Source: Salipiger mucosus DSM 16094
Lineage (GTDB): Bacteria > Pseudomonadota > Alphaproteobacteria > Rhodobacterales > Rhodobacteraceae
Reading direction: 5' to 3'
DNA: 63,311 nt
Assembly (NCBI RefSeq): GCF_000442255.1
Contig: NZ_KE557289.1
Coordinates: 1-63,311, forward strand
In this document: positions 50,760 through 60,549 of the stretch, one piece after another
Layout: every line of letters starts with the position of its first letter
Numbering within the stretch: the stretch's first letter is position 1
The notes under the pieces: model-generated
What the model was told of the DNA's origin: nothing
Seen by the model: the letters and a program-made list of their open reading frames with translations, nothing else
Database searches by the model: none
Made by a program: the position numbers and the translations under genes

Positions 50760-51914
50760 TCAGGCCGACTCCCTCAGAATGTCGAGATATTCCTGCTGCG
50801 TGGCGACGCGCGGGTTGGTCGCGTGGCAGTGGTCCTTGAGCGCCGCCTGCGAGACCTCCTCCATCATCGTTTCGGTCACGCCCATCTCGGCCAGGCCCGA
50901 TGGCATGCCGAGCCGCGCGTTCAGCGCCGCGCAACGCTCGGCCGGATCGCCGCCGAAGCGGTCGGTCAGCACGTCCCACTTGGCGCCGATGGCCTCGCGG
51001 TTGAAGCGCAGCACTGCCGGCATCAGGACCGCGTTCAATGTGCCGTGGTGCAGGTTCAGCTCGCGGATTGCGCCCAGCGGGTGGGTCAGCGCGTGCACCG
51101 CGCCCAGGCCCTTCTGGAAGGCCATGGCGCCTTCCAGCGCGCAGATCATCATGTCGCAACGCGCGGCGACGTCCTGTCCGTCGGTCGTGGCCGCCTCGAT
51201 GGCGCGCAGTCCGCAGTCGAGGCCATGCAGGGCGATCGCCTCGGCCGGCGGATTGAAGGCCGGTGCCATGTAGGTCTCGAGGCAGTGCGAGATCGCGTCC
51301 ATCCCGGTCGCCGCCGTTAGCATCGGCGGCAGGCCGTAGGTCAGCTCCGGATCGCAGAGGGCCACTGTGGGAAGGTTGTGCGGCGACAGGATGCCCAGCT
51401 TGCGCCCTTCTGCGGTGATGATGACCGAGGCGCGACCGACCTCCGAGCCGGTGCCCGACGTGGTCGGCACCGCGATCATCGGGCAGATGTCGCCGTGGAT
51501 GCGCGCGACACCGCCGTTGACGGCCGCGTACTGGTCCAGCGGGGGCGGATGCCCGGTCAGGATGCGGACGGCCTTGGCGAGATCCAGCGACGAGCCGCCG
51601 CCGATGCCCACGATCCCGTCGCAACCCTCAGCCTTGTAGACCTCCCAGGCCTCGAGGACAGCGTCCTCGGTGGGGTTGGCGGGTGTGCCGTCGAAGATCG
51701 CGAATTGCGGCAATCCTGCAGTCGCCTTGTCGACCAGGCCGGTTGCGACGAGCCCCTTGTCGGTGGCGATGAGCGGCCGCGACACCCCGATCTGCGCGAG
51801 CAGGTCGGGCAGATCGGCGACCCGGCCCTCTCCGAACTCGATCCGCGTCAGGTAGGAAATGGCGCCCGACACGCGGCCGCGCCCCTCAGTTGCGGGGGTG
51901 CTGCGAATGTTCAT
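50760..51914 (-). CDS. Iron-containing (type III) alcohol dehydrogenase
   Basis: The 384-residue NAD-dependent dehydrogenase has GIGGGSSLDLAKAV (cofactor), VPTTSGTGSEVGR, and the metal-binding residues in TGMDAISHCLETY, AVHALTHPLGA and LHHGTLNAVLMP. Relatives include lactaldehyde reductase FucO and 1,3-propanediol dehydrogenase. The start at 51914 follows GGAGGAC; an upstream in-frame extension is dismissed. It is the first gene of the leftward operon. In a fucose-like pathway it could reduce an aldehyde product such as lactaldehyde, or oxidise a polyol substrate. Confidence 0.87.
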   Translation of the reverse strand: MNIRSTPATEGRGRVSGAISYLTRIEFGEGRVADLPDLLAQIGVSRPLIATDKGLVATGLVDKATAGLPQFAIFDGTPANPTEDAVLEAWEVYKAEGCDGIVGIGGGSSLDLAKAVRILTGHPPPLDQYAAVNGGVARIHGDICPMIAVPTTSGTGSEVGRASVIITAEGRKLGILSPHNLPTVALCDPELTYGLPPMLTAATGMDAISHCLETYMAPAFNPPAEAIALHGLDCGLRAIEAATTDGQDVAARCDMMICALEGAMAFQKGLGAVHALTHPLGAIRELNLHHGTLNAVLMPAVLRFNREAIGAKWDVLTDRFGGDPAERCAALNARLGMPSGLAEMGVTETMMEEVSQAALKDHCHATNPRVATQQEYLDILRESA

Positions 51915-52093
51915 CTTGTCCTCCCGTTTCGCTTTTTCCAGCCGAGTGATCCAGCCGGGGATGCCTAGTCTCGACCGGCCATCCGATATACTAGTTACCC
52001 TGCAACCAATATATGAGTCTGTCAACCTCAGAAGTTTGGTATTTACTTTTTACATTATTATAAGGATGATAATCGAAGAATGGAGGATGGCAC
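51915..52093. promoter_or_regulatory. Divergent control region of the two sugar operons
   Basis: This 179-base region is clearly AT-richer than its surroundings, especially 51985-52080. It carries short palindromic pieces such as ACTAGT (51989-51994) and an ATATA/TATAT pair around 51986-52014 that are candidate sites for the adjacent GntR regulator. GGAGG at 52082-52086 is the ribosome site for that gene. Promoters for both operons must lie here. Confidence 0.55.
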
Positions 52094-52780
52094 ATGGCGA
52101 ACAGGCAGCCCCAGAAAGCCGATCAGATATATGAGATGCTGCGCCGCGCGATCGTGATGCTGGAGATGAAGCCCGGCTCCCCAGTCGCCGAAAAAGAGAT
52201 CTGCTCGGTCTACAACGTGTCCCGGACGCCGGTGCGCGAAGCGGTCCAGAAGCTGGCTGAGGAAGGGCTGGTGAACGTGATTCCGCATTCCGGCACCTAC
52301 GTCAGCCAGATCTCCTTTGCCGGTGCCGAGGAGGGTTTCGTGATTCGTCGGTCACTCGAGGTCGAGGGCGTCCGCCGGGCCGCGAGCCGCGCCACGAGCG
52401 AGGCGGAGGCGCTCAAGAACCTCGACGACATCACCGTGAACATGACCCGGATCCTCGAGCAGGGGCAGCACGACACATACATCGACGCCGACGACGCGCT
52501 GCACAGCACCGTCGCAAAGATGAGCGGCATGACCCGACTGTGGAAGTTCATCTCGATGGCCAAGGTCGACCTGGACCGGATGCGCCAGCTGTCGGCACCG
52601 GTGCCGGGGCATCTCGAGCGGGTGACCGAACAGCACATCCAGATCGTCGAGGCGATCCGGCGCGGCAGCCCCGACCAGGCGGAACTGGCCATGCGAATTC
52701 ACCTGGATTCCTCCTTCGAGGTCATGTCGAGCCTGATCCGCGGCGCGAGGGGAATATTTGTTGAGGAGACCGACCGATGA
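52094..52780 (+). CDS. GntR-family (FCD/FadR-type) transcriptional regulator
   Basis: The 228-residue regulator has a winged helix with ADQIYEMLRRAIVMLEMKPG and NVSRTPVREAVQKLAEEG (about residues 38-55). An FCD ligand domain follows, with VIRRSLEVEGVRRAA and the metal/ligand-site Asp and His residues DADDALHSTVAKMSG and EQHIQIVEAI. FCD regulators commonly sense sugar acids. It is the first gene of the rightward operon and probably controls both divergent operons. Its stop overlaps the dehydratase start by four bases. Confidence 0.88.
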   Translation: MANRQPQKADQIYEMLRRAIVMLEMKPGSPVAEKEICSVYNVSRTPVREAVQKLAEEGLVNVIPHSGTYVSQISFAGAEEGFVIRRSLEVEGVRRAASRATSEAEALKNLDDITVNMTRILEQGQHDTYIDADDALHSTVAKMSGMTRLWKFISMAKVDLDRMRQLSAPVPGHLERVTEQHIQIVEAIRRGSPDQAELAMRIHLDSSFEVMSSLIRGARGIFVEETDR

Positions 52781-54309
52781 GCGCAAGGGACAACTACGTG
52801 TCGCCGCTGATCCGGCTGAATGCGGATGACAATGTGGCCGTCGCCCGTGCGCGCATCGACCCGCAGGAGTTCGGCGAGGTCGACGGCATCGCCCCGCTGG
52901 CGCCGATCCCGCGCGGCCACAAGATGGCCCTGCGCGCCATCTCCGAGGGCGAAGCCGTGGTGAAATACGGGCAGGTCATAGGATTCGCGACGCAGGGCAT
53001 CGCGGCCGGAGAGCACGTGCACCTGCAGAACATGGGCATCGGCGAGTTCATGCGCGACCATGCCTTCTGCACCGACGCACGAGCACTACCCCCGATCGAG
53101 CAACAGGCGCAGTTCATGGGCTATCGCCGTGCGGACGGGCGGGTCGGCACGCGAAACTACATCGTCGTGCTGTCCTCTGTGAACTGCTCGGCCACCGTGT
53201 CGCGCGCCGTCGCGGCGCATTTCACGCCCGAGGTGATGCAGCGCTATCCCGGCGTGGACGGGGTCATCGGACTGACCCACGGCGGCGGCTGCGCCTTCAA
53301 CACGCAGACCGAAGGCTACGACTACCTGACACGCACCATCGCGGGTTACGCCACGCATCCAAACGTCGGCGGCGTGCTGATGATCGGCCTGGGCTGCGAG
53401 ACCAACCAGATCCCCGCCCTGCTCGAGCGCGAAGGCCTGGCCGAGGGCGACCGTCTGCGCACGATGACGATCCAGGCCGTGGGCGGCACGCGCCGTACGC
53501 TCGAGGCCGGCATCCGCGCGGTCGAGGAGATGATGCCCGGTGTCGGCGCGGCGCGGCGCGAGCCGGTTCCGGCCTCGGGGCTGACCCTCGCGCTGGAGTG
53601 CGGCGGCTCGGACGGGTACTCGGGCATCTCGGCGAATCCGGGCCTTGGCCACGCGGCGGACCTGTTGATCCGCCACGGCGGCACGGTGATCCTTGCCGAG
53701 ACGCCGGAGATCTACGGCGCAGAACACCTGCTGACCCGCCGCGCCGCGCGGCCCGAGGTGGCCGAGAAGCTGCTCGAACGCATCGAGTGGTGGCGCGACT
53801 ATACCGCCCGCAACCGCGCCGAGATGGACAACAACCCCAGCCACGGCAACAAGCAGGGTGGGCTGACCACCATTCTCGAGAAATCGCTGGGTGCCGTGGC
53901 CAAGGGTGGCTCGGGTACGCTCGAGGCGGTCTACGAATACGCCGAGAAGGTGACCGCCCGGGGCCTCGTCTTCATGGATACCCCCGGATACGACCCCGTG
54001 GCCGTCACGGGCCAGGTGGCCGGAGGGGCGAATATCATCGCCTTCACGACCGGGCGGGGCTCTGTCTCGGGGTTCAAGCCGGCGCCCTCTCTCAAACTGG
54101 CCACCAATTCCGAGATGTATCGTCACATGAGCGAGGACATGGACCTCGACTGCGGCACCGTGGTCTCGGGCGAAGAAAGCATCGAGGAGTTGGGCGAACG
54201 GATCTTTCGCACGATGCTCGAGACGGCCTCGGGGGAGGAGACGGTCAGCGAGGCGCTCGGCTACGGCGACAATGAGTTCGTCCCCTGGCAGGTCGGCGCG
54301 ATCATGTAA
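52777..54309 (+). CDS. UxaA-family sugar-acid dehydratase
   Basis: The 510-residue protein has the altronate/galactarate dehydratase layout. The N-terminal SAF-like domain (about residues 1-95) includes RGHKMALRAISEGEAVVKYG and ends HVHLQNMG. The catalytic UxaA domain has YRRADGRVGTRNYIVVLSSV, LTHGGGCAF, LGCETNQI and LECGGSDGYSG, with Cys residues for an iron site. It would remove water from an aldonic acid to give a 2-keto-3-deoxy acid. In this cluster it may act on the acid produced by the lactonase in the divergent operon. Exact substrate unknown. Confidence 0.85.
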   Translation: MSARDNYVSPLIRLNADDNVAVARARIDPQEFGEVDGIAPLAPIPRGHKMALRAISEGEAVVKYGQVIGFATQGIAAGEHVHLQNMGIGEFMRDHAFCTDARALPPIEQQAQFMGYRRADGRVGTRNYIVVLSSVNCSATVSRAVAAHFTPEVMQRYPGVDGVIGLTHGGGCAFNTQTEGYDYLTRTIAGYATHPNVGGVLMIGLGCETNQIPALLEREGLAEGDRLRTMTIQAVGGTRRTLEAGIRAVEEMMPGVGAARREPVPASGLTLALECGGSDGYSGISANPGLGHAADLLIRHGGTVILAETPEIYGAEHLLTRRAARPEVAEKLLERIEWWRDYTARNRAEMDNNPSHGNKQGGLTTILEKSLGAVAKGGSGTLEAVYEYAEKVTARGLVFMDTPGYDPVAVTGQVAGGANIIAFTTGRGSVSGFKPAPSLKLATNSEMYRHMSEDMDLDCGTVVSGEESIEELGERIFRTMLETASGEETVSEALGYGDNEFVPWQVGAIM

Positions 54310-54361
54310 CTTACCCGCCGCCGGCGGGGGCCGGCGGACCGAAGCAGGAGGAGGCTCCGGA

Positions 54362-55900
54362 ATGGACATGACAGATAAATTCTACGACGTGGTGATCGTC
54401 GGTGCCGGGGTCGGAGGCGGCGCCATGGCCAACCGGCTGGCGGCCACCGGCGCGCGCGTGCTGGTGATCGAACGCGGCACCTATCTGCCGCGCGAGGCCG
54501 ACAACTGGTCGGTGAAGGCAGTCTTTCACGACAAGAAGTACACCACCGCCGAAACCTGGCGCGACCGCACGGGCAAGGCATTCAACCCCTCGACCTTCTA
54601 CTACGTGGGCGGAAATTCGAAGTTCTTCGGCGCTGCTACAGTACGTTTCCGCAAGGAGGATTTCGAGGATCTCGAGCACGAGGACGGCGTGGCCCCGGCT
54701 TGGCCCGTGAGCTACGACGAGTTCGCGCCCTACTACGACGAGGCCGAGCGCCTGATGGGCACCCACGGCACCGCCGGCGAGGACCCCATCGAGCCGCCGC
54801 GCTCGGGCCCCTTTCCGCATCCCGCTATCGGGCACGAACCGGAAATCCAGGCCATCGCCGACAAGCTGCGCGTCAAAGGCCTGCGCCCCTTCTCGCTGCC
54901 GATCGCCATCGACCGGCACGAGGGCGGTGCCTGCATCCGCTGTGCCACTTGCGACGGCTTCGCCTGCAAGCTCGGCGCCAAGAACGACGCCGAGGTGCGG
55001 CTCGTGGGCCCCGCCCTGAAGACCGGGCTTGTGGACCTCGTGCTCGAGACCAAGGCGCTGCGGTTCCTGACCGACACCACCGGCCGCAAGGTGACCGGCA
55101 TCGAGGTCGAGCAGGACGGACACCGCCGAACGATCAACGGCGACCTGTTCATTTCCGCCGCCGGTGCGATCAACTCGGCAGCGCTGCTGCTGCGCTCGGC
55201 CAATGACGCGCACCCCAACGGGCTGGGCAACAACAGCTCGGACCAGCTCGGGCGCAACTATATGGCGCACAACAACACCGCGATGATGGCGGTGAACCCG
55301 TTCCGCAAGAACGGGGTGACCTTCCAGAAATCCCTAGCGATCAATGACTTCTACTTCGCCAACGACGTGAAGCCCTATCCGTTGGGCAACGTACAGGGAC
55401 TTGGCAAATTGCAGGGCGGCATGCTGACGGCCAGCGTGCCCTTCATCCCCGAGTGGCTGATGGACCGCTTCGCCGAGCGCTCCGTCGACTGGTGGCTGAT
55501 GTCCGAGGATCTGCCCGATCCGGAAAACCGCATCACGCTGGACAGCGACGGCACGATCCGGGTGAACTACACGGCCAACAACCTCAAGGCGCACCGCGAA
55601 CTGGTCAAGCACTGGTCGCGCGTCATGCGTTCGCTGGGCTACCCGATCGTGCTCACGCAGAAGATGGATATCACCGTCTCTATGCACCAGTGCGGCACGG
55701 CCCGGTTCGGCGACGACCCTGCGACCTCGGTGCTGGATACGAACTGCAAGGCTTGGGACCTCGACAACCTCTACGTGGTCGACGCGTCCTTCCTGCCAAG
55801 CTCCACCGGGTTCAACCCGTCGCTGACCATCGTCGCGCAAGCAATCCGAACGGCCGAACACATCGCGGCAAACGTGCTCCGGGCCGAGAAGGTGGCCTGA
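54362..55900 (+). CDS. GMC-family FAD oxidoreductase
   Basis: The 512-residue flavoprotein has the FAD motif DVVIVGAGVGGGAMANRLAA (residues 9-28), YVGGNSKFFGAATVRFRKED, a Cys-rich loop CIRCATCDGFACKLG (about 196-210), and the C-terminal GMC domain with VSMHQCGTARFG, carrying the catalytic His, and VDASFLPSSTGFNPS. It probably oxidises a sugar or polyol hydroxyl, passing electrons to a quinone or other acceptor. No signal peptide is seen. The start at 54362 follows GGAGGAGG. The Cys cluster is unusual for simple GMC enzymes and may be structural. Confidence 0.85.
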   Translation: MDMTDKFYDVVIVGAGVGGGAMANRLAATGARVLVIERGTYLPREADNWSVKAVFHDKKYTTAETWRDRTGKAFNPSTFYYVGGNSKFFGAATVRFRKEDFEDLEHEDGVAPAWPVSYDEFAPYYDEAERLMGTHGTAGEDPIEPPRSGPFPHPAIGHEPEIQAIADKLRVKGLRPFSLPIAIDRHEGGACIRCATCDGFACKLGAKNDAEVRLVGPALKTGLVDLVLETKALRFLTDTTGRKVTGIEVEQDGHRRTINGDLFISAAGAINSAALLLRSANDAHPNGLGNNSSDQLGRNYMAHNNTAMMAVNPFRKNGVTFQKSLAINDFYFANDVKPYPLGNVQGLGKLQGGMLTASVPFIPEWLMDRFAERSVDWWLMSEDLPDPENRITLDSDGTIRVNYTANNLKAHRELVKHWSRVMRSLGYPIVLTQKMDITVSMHQCGTARFGDDPATSVLDTNCKAWDLDNLYVVDASFLPSSTGFNPSLTIVAQAIRTAEHIAANVLRAEKVA

Positions 55901-55927
55901 GCCGAACACGACCACAGGGAGGATTTC

Positions 55928-56719
55928 ATGAACAATGTGACAACCGGGGGTCTGTTCGACCTGACCGGACAGGTGGCGCTCGTCACCGGGGCATCGCGCG
56001 GTATCGGCCGCGAACTGGCACTCGGCCTTGCGGGGCAGGGGGCGGACGTGGTGGTGAACTACGCCTCCGCCGCCGATCGCGCGCAGGCCGTCGTGGCCGA
56101 GATCGAGGCGCTGGGGCGCCGCGCGGTGGCCATCAAGGCGGATGTTTCAAAAGAAGATGACGCGGCGCGGCTGGTTGCCGAGGCGGTCGAACAACTGGGG
56201 CGCGTCGACATCCTGGTGAACAACGCCGGCATCGTCCTGCCCAGCAATGCCGAGGACCAGGACTTCGCTGACTGGCGGCGCACCATGGAGGTCAACCTCG
56301 ACGGTGTCTTCCTTGTCAGCCAGGCCTGCGGGCGGCACATGATCGCCGCAGGTGGCGGTTCGATCATTTCGGTGGGCTCAATGTCGGGGAGGATCGTGAA
56401 CTGGCCCTTCCGGCATGCCGCCTACAACGTTTCAAAGGCCGGGGTGCACATGCTGACCAAGGCGCTCGCGACCGAGTGGGCGGAACACGGCATCCGGGTC
56501 AATGCCATCGCGCCCGGCTACATCCGCACCGAGCTGACCGACGAGGTGCTCAAGGAGCACCCGGACGTGGTGCGCGACCACTGGGCCAAGGGAGCGGTGC
56601 AGAACCGCATCGGCGAGACGCGCGAGCTGGTCTCGGCCTGCGTCTACCTCGCGGCCGGCAGTTCGAGCTTCACGACCGGGGAAATCATCACGGTCGACGG
56701 CGGCCTGACGCTGCGCTGA
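55928..56719 (+). CDS. Short-chain dehydrogenase/reductase
   Basis: The 263-residue SDR has VTGASRGIGRELALGLAGQG (residues 20-39), NNAG, the catalytic SVGSMSG...YNVSKAG pattern and GEIITVDGGLTL at the end. It is full length and soluble. In a fuconate-type pathway an SDR oxidises 2-keto-3-deoxy-L-fuconate to a diketo acid, which is one possible role; a polyol dehydrogenase is another. It follows the GMC gene by 27 bases and precedes the GldA-like gene by 12. Confidence 0.85.
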   Translation: MNNVTTGGLFDLTGQVALVTGASRGIGRELALGLAGQGADVVVNYASAADRAQAVVAEIEALGRRAVAIKADVSKEDDAARLVAEAVEQLGRVDILVNNAGIVLPSNAEDQDFADWRRTMEVNLDGVFLVSQACGRHMIAAGGGSIISVGSMSGRIVNWPFRHAAYNVSKAGVHMLTKALATEWAEHGIRVNAIAPGYIRTELTDEVLKEHPDVVRDHWAKGAVQNRIGETRELVSACVYLAAGSSSFTTGEIITVDGGLTLR

Positions 56720-56731
56720 GGGAGGAGAACC

Positions 56732-57898
56732 ATGGCAAACGACATGAGCAACGAGATCGCGGCCACTGCCGAGGTACCTGACAAGCGCCACGGGCTTACG
56801 CGCGGCTACGGCGGTCCGCTCCGCTACATCCAGGGCCCCTGCGTGCTTGACGACATCGGGAGTTACGCCGCCGACCTGTCCACTACAGCGCTCGTCCTGA
56901 TGGACGGCTTCGTGGAGGATACCTACGGCGAGCGGATCACCGGGGCGCTCGAGACGGCGGGCGTATCGGTCACCGCGCTGCGCTTCGGCGGCGAGTCCAC
57001 CGACGCCGAAGTCGACCGCTGCACCGAAGCGGCCCGCGCCGCCGGTGCCGGCCTGGTGATAGGGGTCGGTGGCGGCAAGACGCTGGACACCGGCAAGCTG
57101 ACCGCGCGCAACGCCGGCGCACGGATCATGACGGTGCCGACCATCGCTTCGACAGACAGCCCGACCAGCGCCATCGGCGTGATCTACACCGAGGAGGGCG
57201 TATATGTCCGCGTCGAGCAGAGCCCGCGCAACCCCGACGTCGTTTTGGTCGACAGCGAGGTCATCCTGAAGGCCCCGGTCCGCTTTCTGGCCGCCGGCAT
57301 GGGGGACGCGCTCTCCACCTGGTACGAGGCGCGCTCGAATTTCGACAGCCAGTCGAAGAACTACGTGGCGGGCGGCTATGCGCCATCCGTCGCGGGCGCC
57401 CAGATCGCGCGGGCCTGCCACGAGACGCTGATGCGTGACGGGCTCGCGGCCTACGACGCGGCCCGGGCCGGGTGTCTGACGCAGGCGGTCGAGAACATCA
57501 TCGAAGCCAATACCCTGCTGTCCGGCCTGGGCTTCGAGAACTGCGGCGTCTCGGCCGCGCACGGCGTGCACGACGCGCTGACCGTACTCGAGCCCACGCA
57601 TGACTTCATGCACGGCGAGAAGGTCGCTTTCGGCATCGTCTGCCTGCTGGTGCTGGAAAACCGCCCGCCGGAGGACCTCGAAGAGGCCGTGCGCTTCTGC
57701 CACGACATCGGATTGCCCATAACGCTTGCTGACCTGGGTCTGTCCGCCGTGAGTGACGCGGACCTTCTGAAAGTCGGGGAGGCCGCAATGGACCCCGCAT
57801 CGGTCATCCACTCGGTGCCGGTGCCACTCACGGCGCGAAAAGTGGCCGACGCGATACGCGCGGCCGACATGATCGCGAAGCGGATCACCGGGCGCTGA
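56732..57898 (+). CDS. Glycerol-dehydrogenase-like (GldA family) oxidoreductase
   Basis: The 388-residue protein has the GldA pattern: GPCVLDDIGSYAADL, VIGVGGGKTLDTGKLTA, PTIASTDSPTSAIGVIYTEE, metal-site Asp in AAGMGDALSTWYEA, and two His in VSAAHGVHDAL and FMHGEKVAFG. It oxidises glycerol or a related diol or polyol with NAD. A start at 56744 (MSNE) is also possible. It is co-transcribed with the SDR and the following transporter. It differs clearly from the Fe-alcohol dehydrogenase in the divergent operon, so the regulon has two dehydrogenases of this superfamily. Confidence 0.85.
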   Translation: MANDMSNEIAATAEVPDKRHGLTRGYGGPLRYIQGPCVLDDIGSYAADLSTTALVLMDGFVEDTYGERITGALETAGVSVTALRFGGESTDAEVDRCTEAARAAGAGLVIGVGGGKTLDTGKLTARNAGARIMTVPTIASTDSPTSAIGVIYTEEGVYVRVEQSPRNPDVVLVDSEVILKAPVRFLAAGMGDALSTWYEARSNFDSQSKNYVAGGYAPSVAGAQIARACHETLMRDGLAAYDAARAGCLTQAVENIIEANTLLSGLGFENCGVSAAHGVHDALTVLEPTHDFMHGEKVAFGIVCLLVLENRPPEDLEEAVRFCHDIGLPITLADLGLSAVSDADLLKVGEAAMDPASVIHSVPVPLTARKVADAIRAADMIAKRITGR

Positions 57899-57905
57899 GC
57901 CGCTG

Positions 57906-57929
57906 TCTCCGGCCGGAAACGGCCGGGGA
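57906..57929 (+). terminator. GAAA-capped hairpin between gldA-like and transporter genes
   Basis: CCGGCCG and CGGCCGG enclose a GAAA loop (57909-57926), extendable to ten pairs. There is no T run. It may act as a partial terminator or an RNA stabiliser between the enzyme and transporter parts of the operon. Confidence 0.4.
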
Positions 57930-57976
57930 CGTCACGTCCGGCCGCGAGGACACGCGGGGATAAGGGAGGAAACAAC

Positions 57977-59550
57977 ATGACGATTCAGCCATCCGGCGTA
58001 CCGCCGGCGGGCACATCGGCGCTCGCCTCCGGCACAGCGCTTTCGGTGCGCGGCATTTCGAAATCCTTTGGCCCGGTTCAGGCTTTGCGGGAGGTGCGGC
58101 TTGACCTGAGGCCGGGCCGCGTCCACGCCCTAATGGGCGAAAACGGGGCGGGGAAATCCACGCTGGTCAAGGTGTTGGCCGGGATGCACCTACCGACGTC
58201 GGGACAGATCCTTGCTGGCGGGAAGGAAGTCCGTTTCGACTCTCCGCGTGACGCGACCGCCGCGGGCGTAGCCGTTGTCCACCAGGAGCTTCTGCTCTTC
58301 GGAGACCTGACGGTCGCCGAGAACATCTTCTCCGGCCATTATATCCGAACCCGGATCGGGACCGTCAACTGGGCCGCGATGCGGACCCGCGCGCGGGCGC
58401 TCTTGGCGGAACTCGACTGCCACGACATCGATGTGGAGCGGAAGGTTTCCAGCCTGTCGGTCGCGCTGCGGCAGCGGGTGGAGATCGCACGAGCGTTGAA
58501 CCAGAACGCAAAGGTCCTGATCCTTGATGAACCCACGGCGGCCCTGGCCGAAAGCGATGCAGACCGGCTCCTGGAAGTCATCCTGCGCCTGCGGGGACGG
58601 GGCGTCGCGATTCTGTATGTCAGCCACCGCATGAACGAGATCTTCCGCGTCTCGGACGAGATGACGGTTCTGCGCGACGGGGAGTACGTAGACACGGTCG
58701 AGTCCGCCCGGACCGATGAGGCGGAACTTGTCTCGCTAATGGTGGGGCGGAGCATCGAGCAGGTCTTCCCCAAAGTCGAGGCGACGATCGGTGCTCCGGT
58801 GCTTGAGGCGGAAGGCATAAGTTCCGGGCCCCTGGTTCAGGGGGCTTCGCTGACCGTTCGCGCGGGAGAGATCGTGGGCCTTGCCGGGCTGGTGGGGTCG
58901 GGACGCACGGAACTCGCCCTGACGATTTTCGGGATCACGCCGGCCACGTCGGGACGCATCCGCATCGACGGGAAGGAAGTGAAGATCAACTCGCCGCGCG
59001 CAGCGCGCGATGCGGGTGTCGCCTATGTCCCCGAGGATCGCGGGCATCAGGGCCTCGTGAAGCCGATGACAATCCGCGAGAATATCTCGATGGCGGTGCT
59101 GGACCGGCTCTCGCCGGGCGGTTTCCTGAAATCCGGCAGCGAGGTTCGCATCGCCCGCGTACGGTTTTGCCCGTCTTGGTGTGCGCGCCGTCGGGTATCG
59201 AGCAAGTGGTGGGACAGCTCTCGGGAGGCAACCAGCAGAAAGTGGTCATCGCCAAGTGGCTGGAGACAAACCCCAAGCTTCTAATCCTTGATGAACCCAC
59301 CCGGGGCATCGACGTGGGCGCGAAATCCGAGATCCACCGGCTAATGGGCGAAATGGCGCAGCAGGGTCTGGCGATCCTGATGATCTCTTCCGAGCTCCCC
59401 GAGGTGCTCGCCATGTCCGATCGCGTGCTCGTGGTGGCTGAAGGTCGCATCGCTGCGGAACTTTCCCGCGAAGAAGCCACGCCGGAACGGGTCGGCATGG
59501 CGATGACACGGCGCAACACGGCCTCGCAATCGGAAAGGGCATTGGCATGA
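57977..59550 (+). pseudogene. CUT2 sugar ABC transporter ATPase, frameshifted in the second half
   Basis: The first frame carries Walker A GENGAGKST, Walker B VLILDEPTAAL and the second-half [16 protein letters not shown], reading to about 59153 (SGSEVRIAR). The true sequence then seems to pass through a second frame ([10 protein letters not shown]) and resumes in a third with [31 protein letters not shown] and an end at 59550. Two small indels between 59155 and 59195 explain this. As written, the product lacks the second signature and Walker B and the transporter would have no working ATPase, unless these are sequencing errors. The tail overlaps the permease start by four bases, as in intact operons. 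Confidence 0.8.
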
Positions 59551-60548
59551 CCGAGATCTCCTACGATTTTCCGCAGGAGGCGCCGCGCACGAACAGGCTG
59601 CGCCGAATTCTGCGTGACTACGGACACGAACTGCTGGTGGCGCTGGCCATACTCGTGCTTCTGCTGGTGGTTGGGGCGATCAATCCACGCTTCGTCAGTG
59701 CCCGCAACATGACCTCGGTTTTCTCAGGCAACGCTTATATCGCGGTGGCGGCGATCGGGATGACCATGGTGATCGTGACCCGACAAATCGACCTGTCAGT
59801 GGGCGCGCTGATCGGTGTTCTCGCCACGATCTCGGGCACCATCGCGGTCAGCGGGGCGCCAATCTGGGTAGCCTGGGCGGCTCCGGTTGTTTGCGGGGCG
59901 CTGATCAACGCGGTGACGGGCGTTCTGGTGGCCTATGCCGGCATTCCCTCAATCGTGGTCAGTCTCGGGATGATGGCGATCCTCCAGGGTGGGCTGATAT
60001 CAGTTACCGGAGGTGCGTGGATTTCCGATTTGCCGCCCGAGTTCCTGCTGGCCAAGATGACGGTTCTGGGTTTCCCCATGCCACTGGTCTGGGCGCTCGT
60101 GCTGACCATTGCGGCAGCCGCATGGATGAAGCTGGCGCCATTCGGGCGGTCGCTCTACCTCGTCGGTGGTAACGCAGAGGCTGCACGCGCAGTGGGTATT
60201 CCCGTGCGCAGGCGGATCGTGCAGGTCTTCATGATCCACGGCGCCTTCGCGGGCCTCGCGACGCTGCTGTTTGCAACGCAACTGCAGGTGATCCAGTCAA
60301 CTACACCGCCCAATCTCGAGCTCCTGATCATCACCGCGTCGGTAATCGGGGGCGTGTCGATCCTGGGTGGGACCGGGACGGTGATAGGGTCAAGCTTGGC
60401 CGCGGTCCTCTTCGCCGCCATTGGCTCGGCGCTGATATTCGTCAACGTCTCAGCCTACTGGCTGCGAGCCTTCATCGGTGTGCTGATCCTTCTAACCGTG
60501 CTGGCCGATGTCATACGGCGCCACCGCGAAGTCGCGAAGGGAGCCTGA
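59547..60548 (+). CDS. CUT2 sugar ABC transporter permease (rightward operon, first)
   Basis: The 333-residue membrane protein has the RbsC-family markers [39 protein letters not shown] and [18 protein letters not shown], with about nine hydrophobic spans. Its start overlaps the ATPase stop by four bases. The order ATPase, permease, permease, binding protein resembles rhamnose and autoinducer-2 importers. Confidence 0.88.
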   Translation: MTEISYDFPQEAPRTNRLRRILRDYGHELLVALAILVLLLVVGAINPRFVSARNMTSVFSGNAYIAVAAIGMTMVIVTRQIDLSVGALIGVLATISGTIAVSGAPIWVAWAAPVVCGALINAVTGVLVAYAGIPSIVVSLGMMAILQGGLISVTGGAWISDLPPEFLLAKMTVLGFPMPLVWALVLTIAAAAWMKLAPFGRSLYLVGGNAEAARAVGIPVRRRIVQVFMIHGAFAGLATLLFATQLQVIQSTTPPNLELLIITASVIGGVSILGGTGTVIGSSLAAVLFAAIGSALIFVNVSAYWLRAFIGVLILLTVLADVIRRHREVAKGA

Positions 60549-60549
60549 A

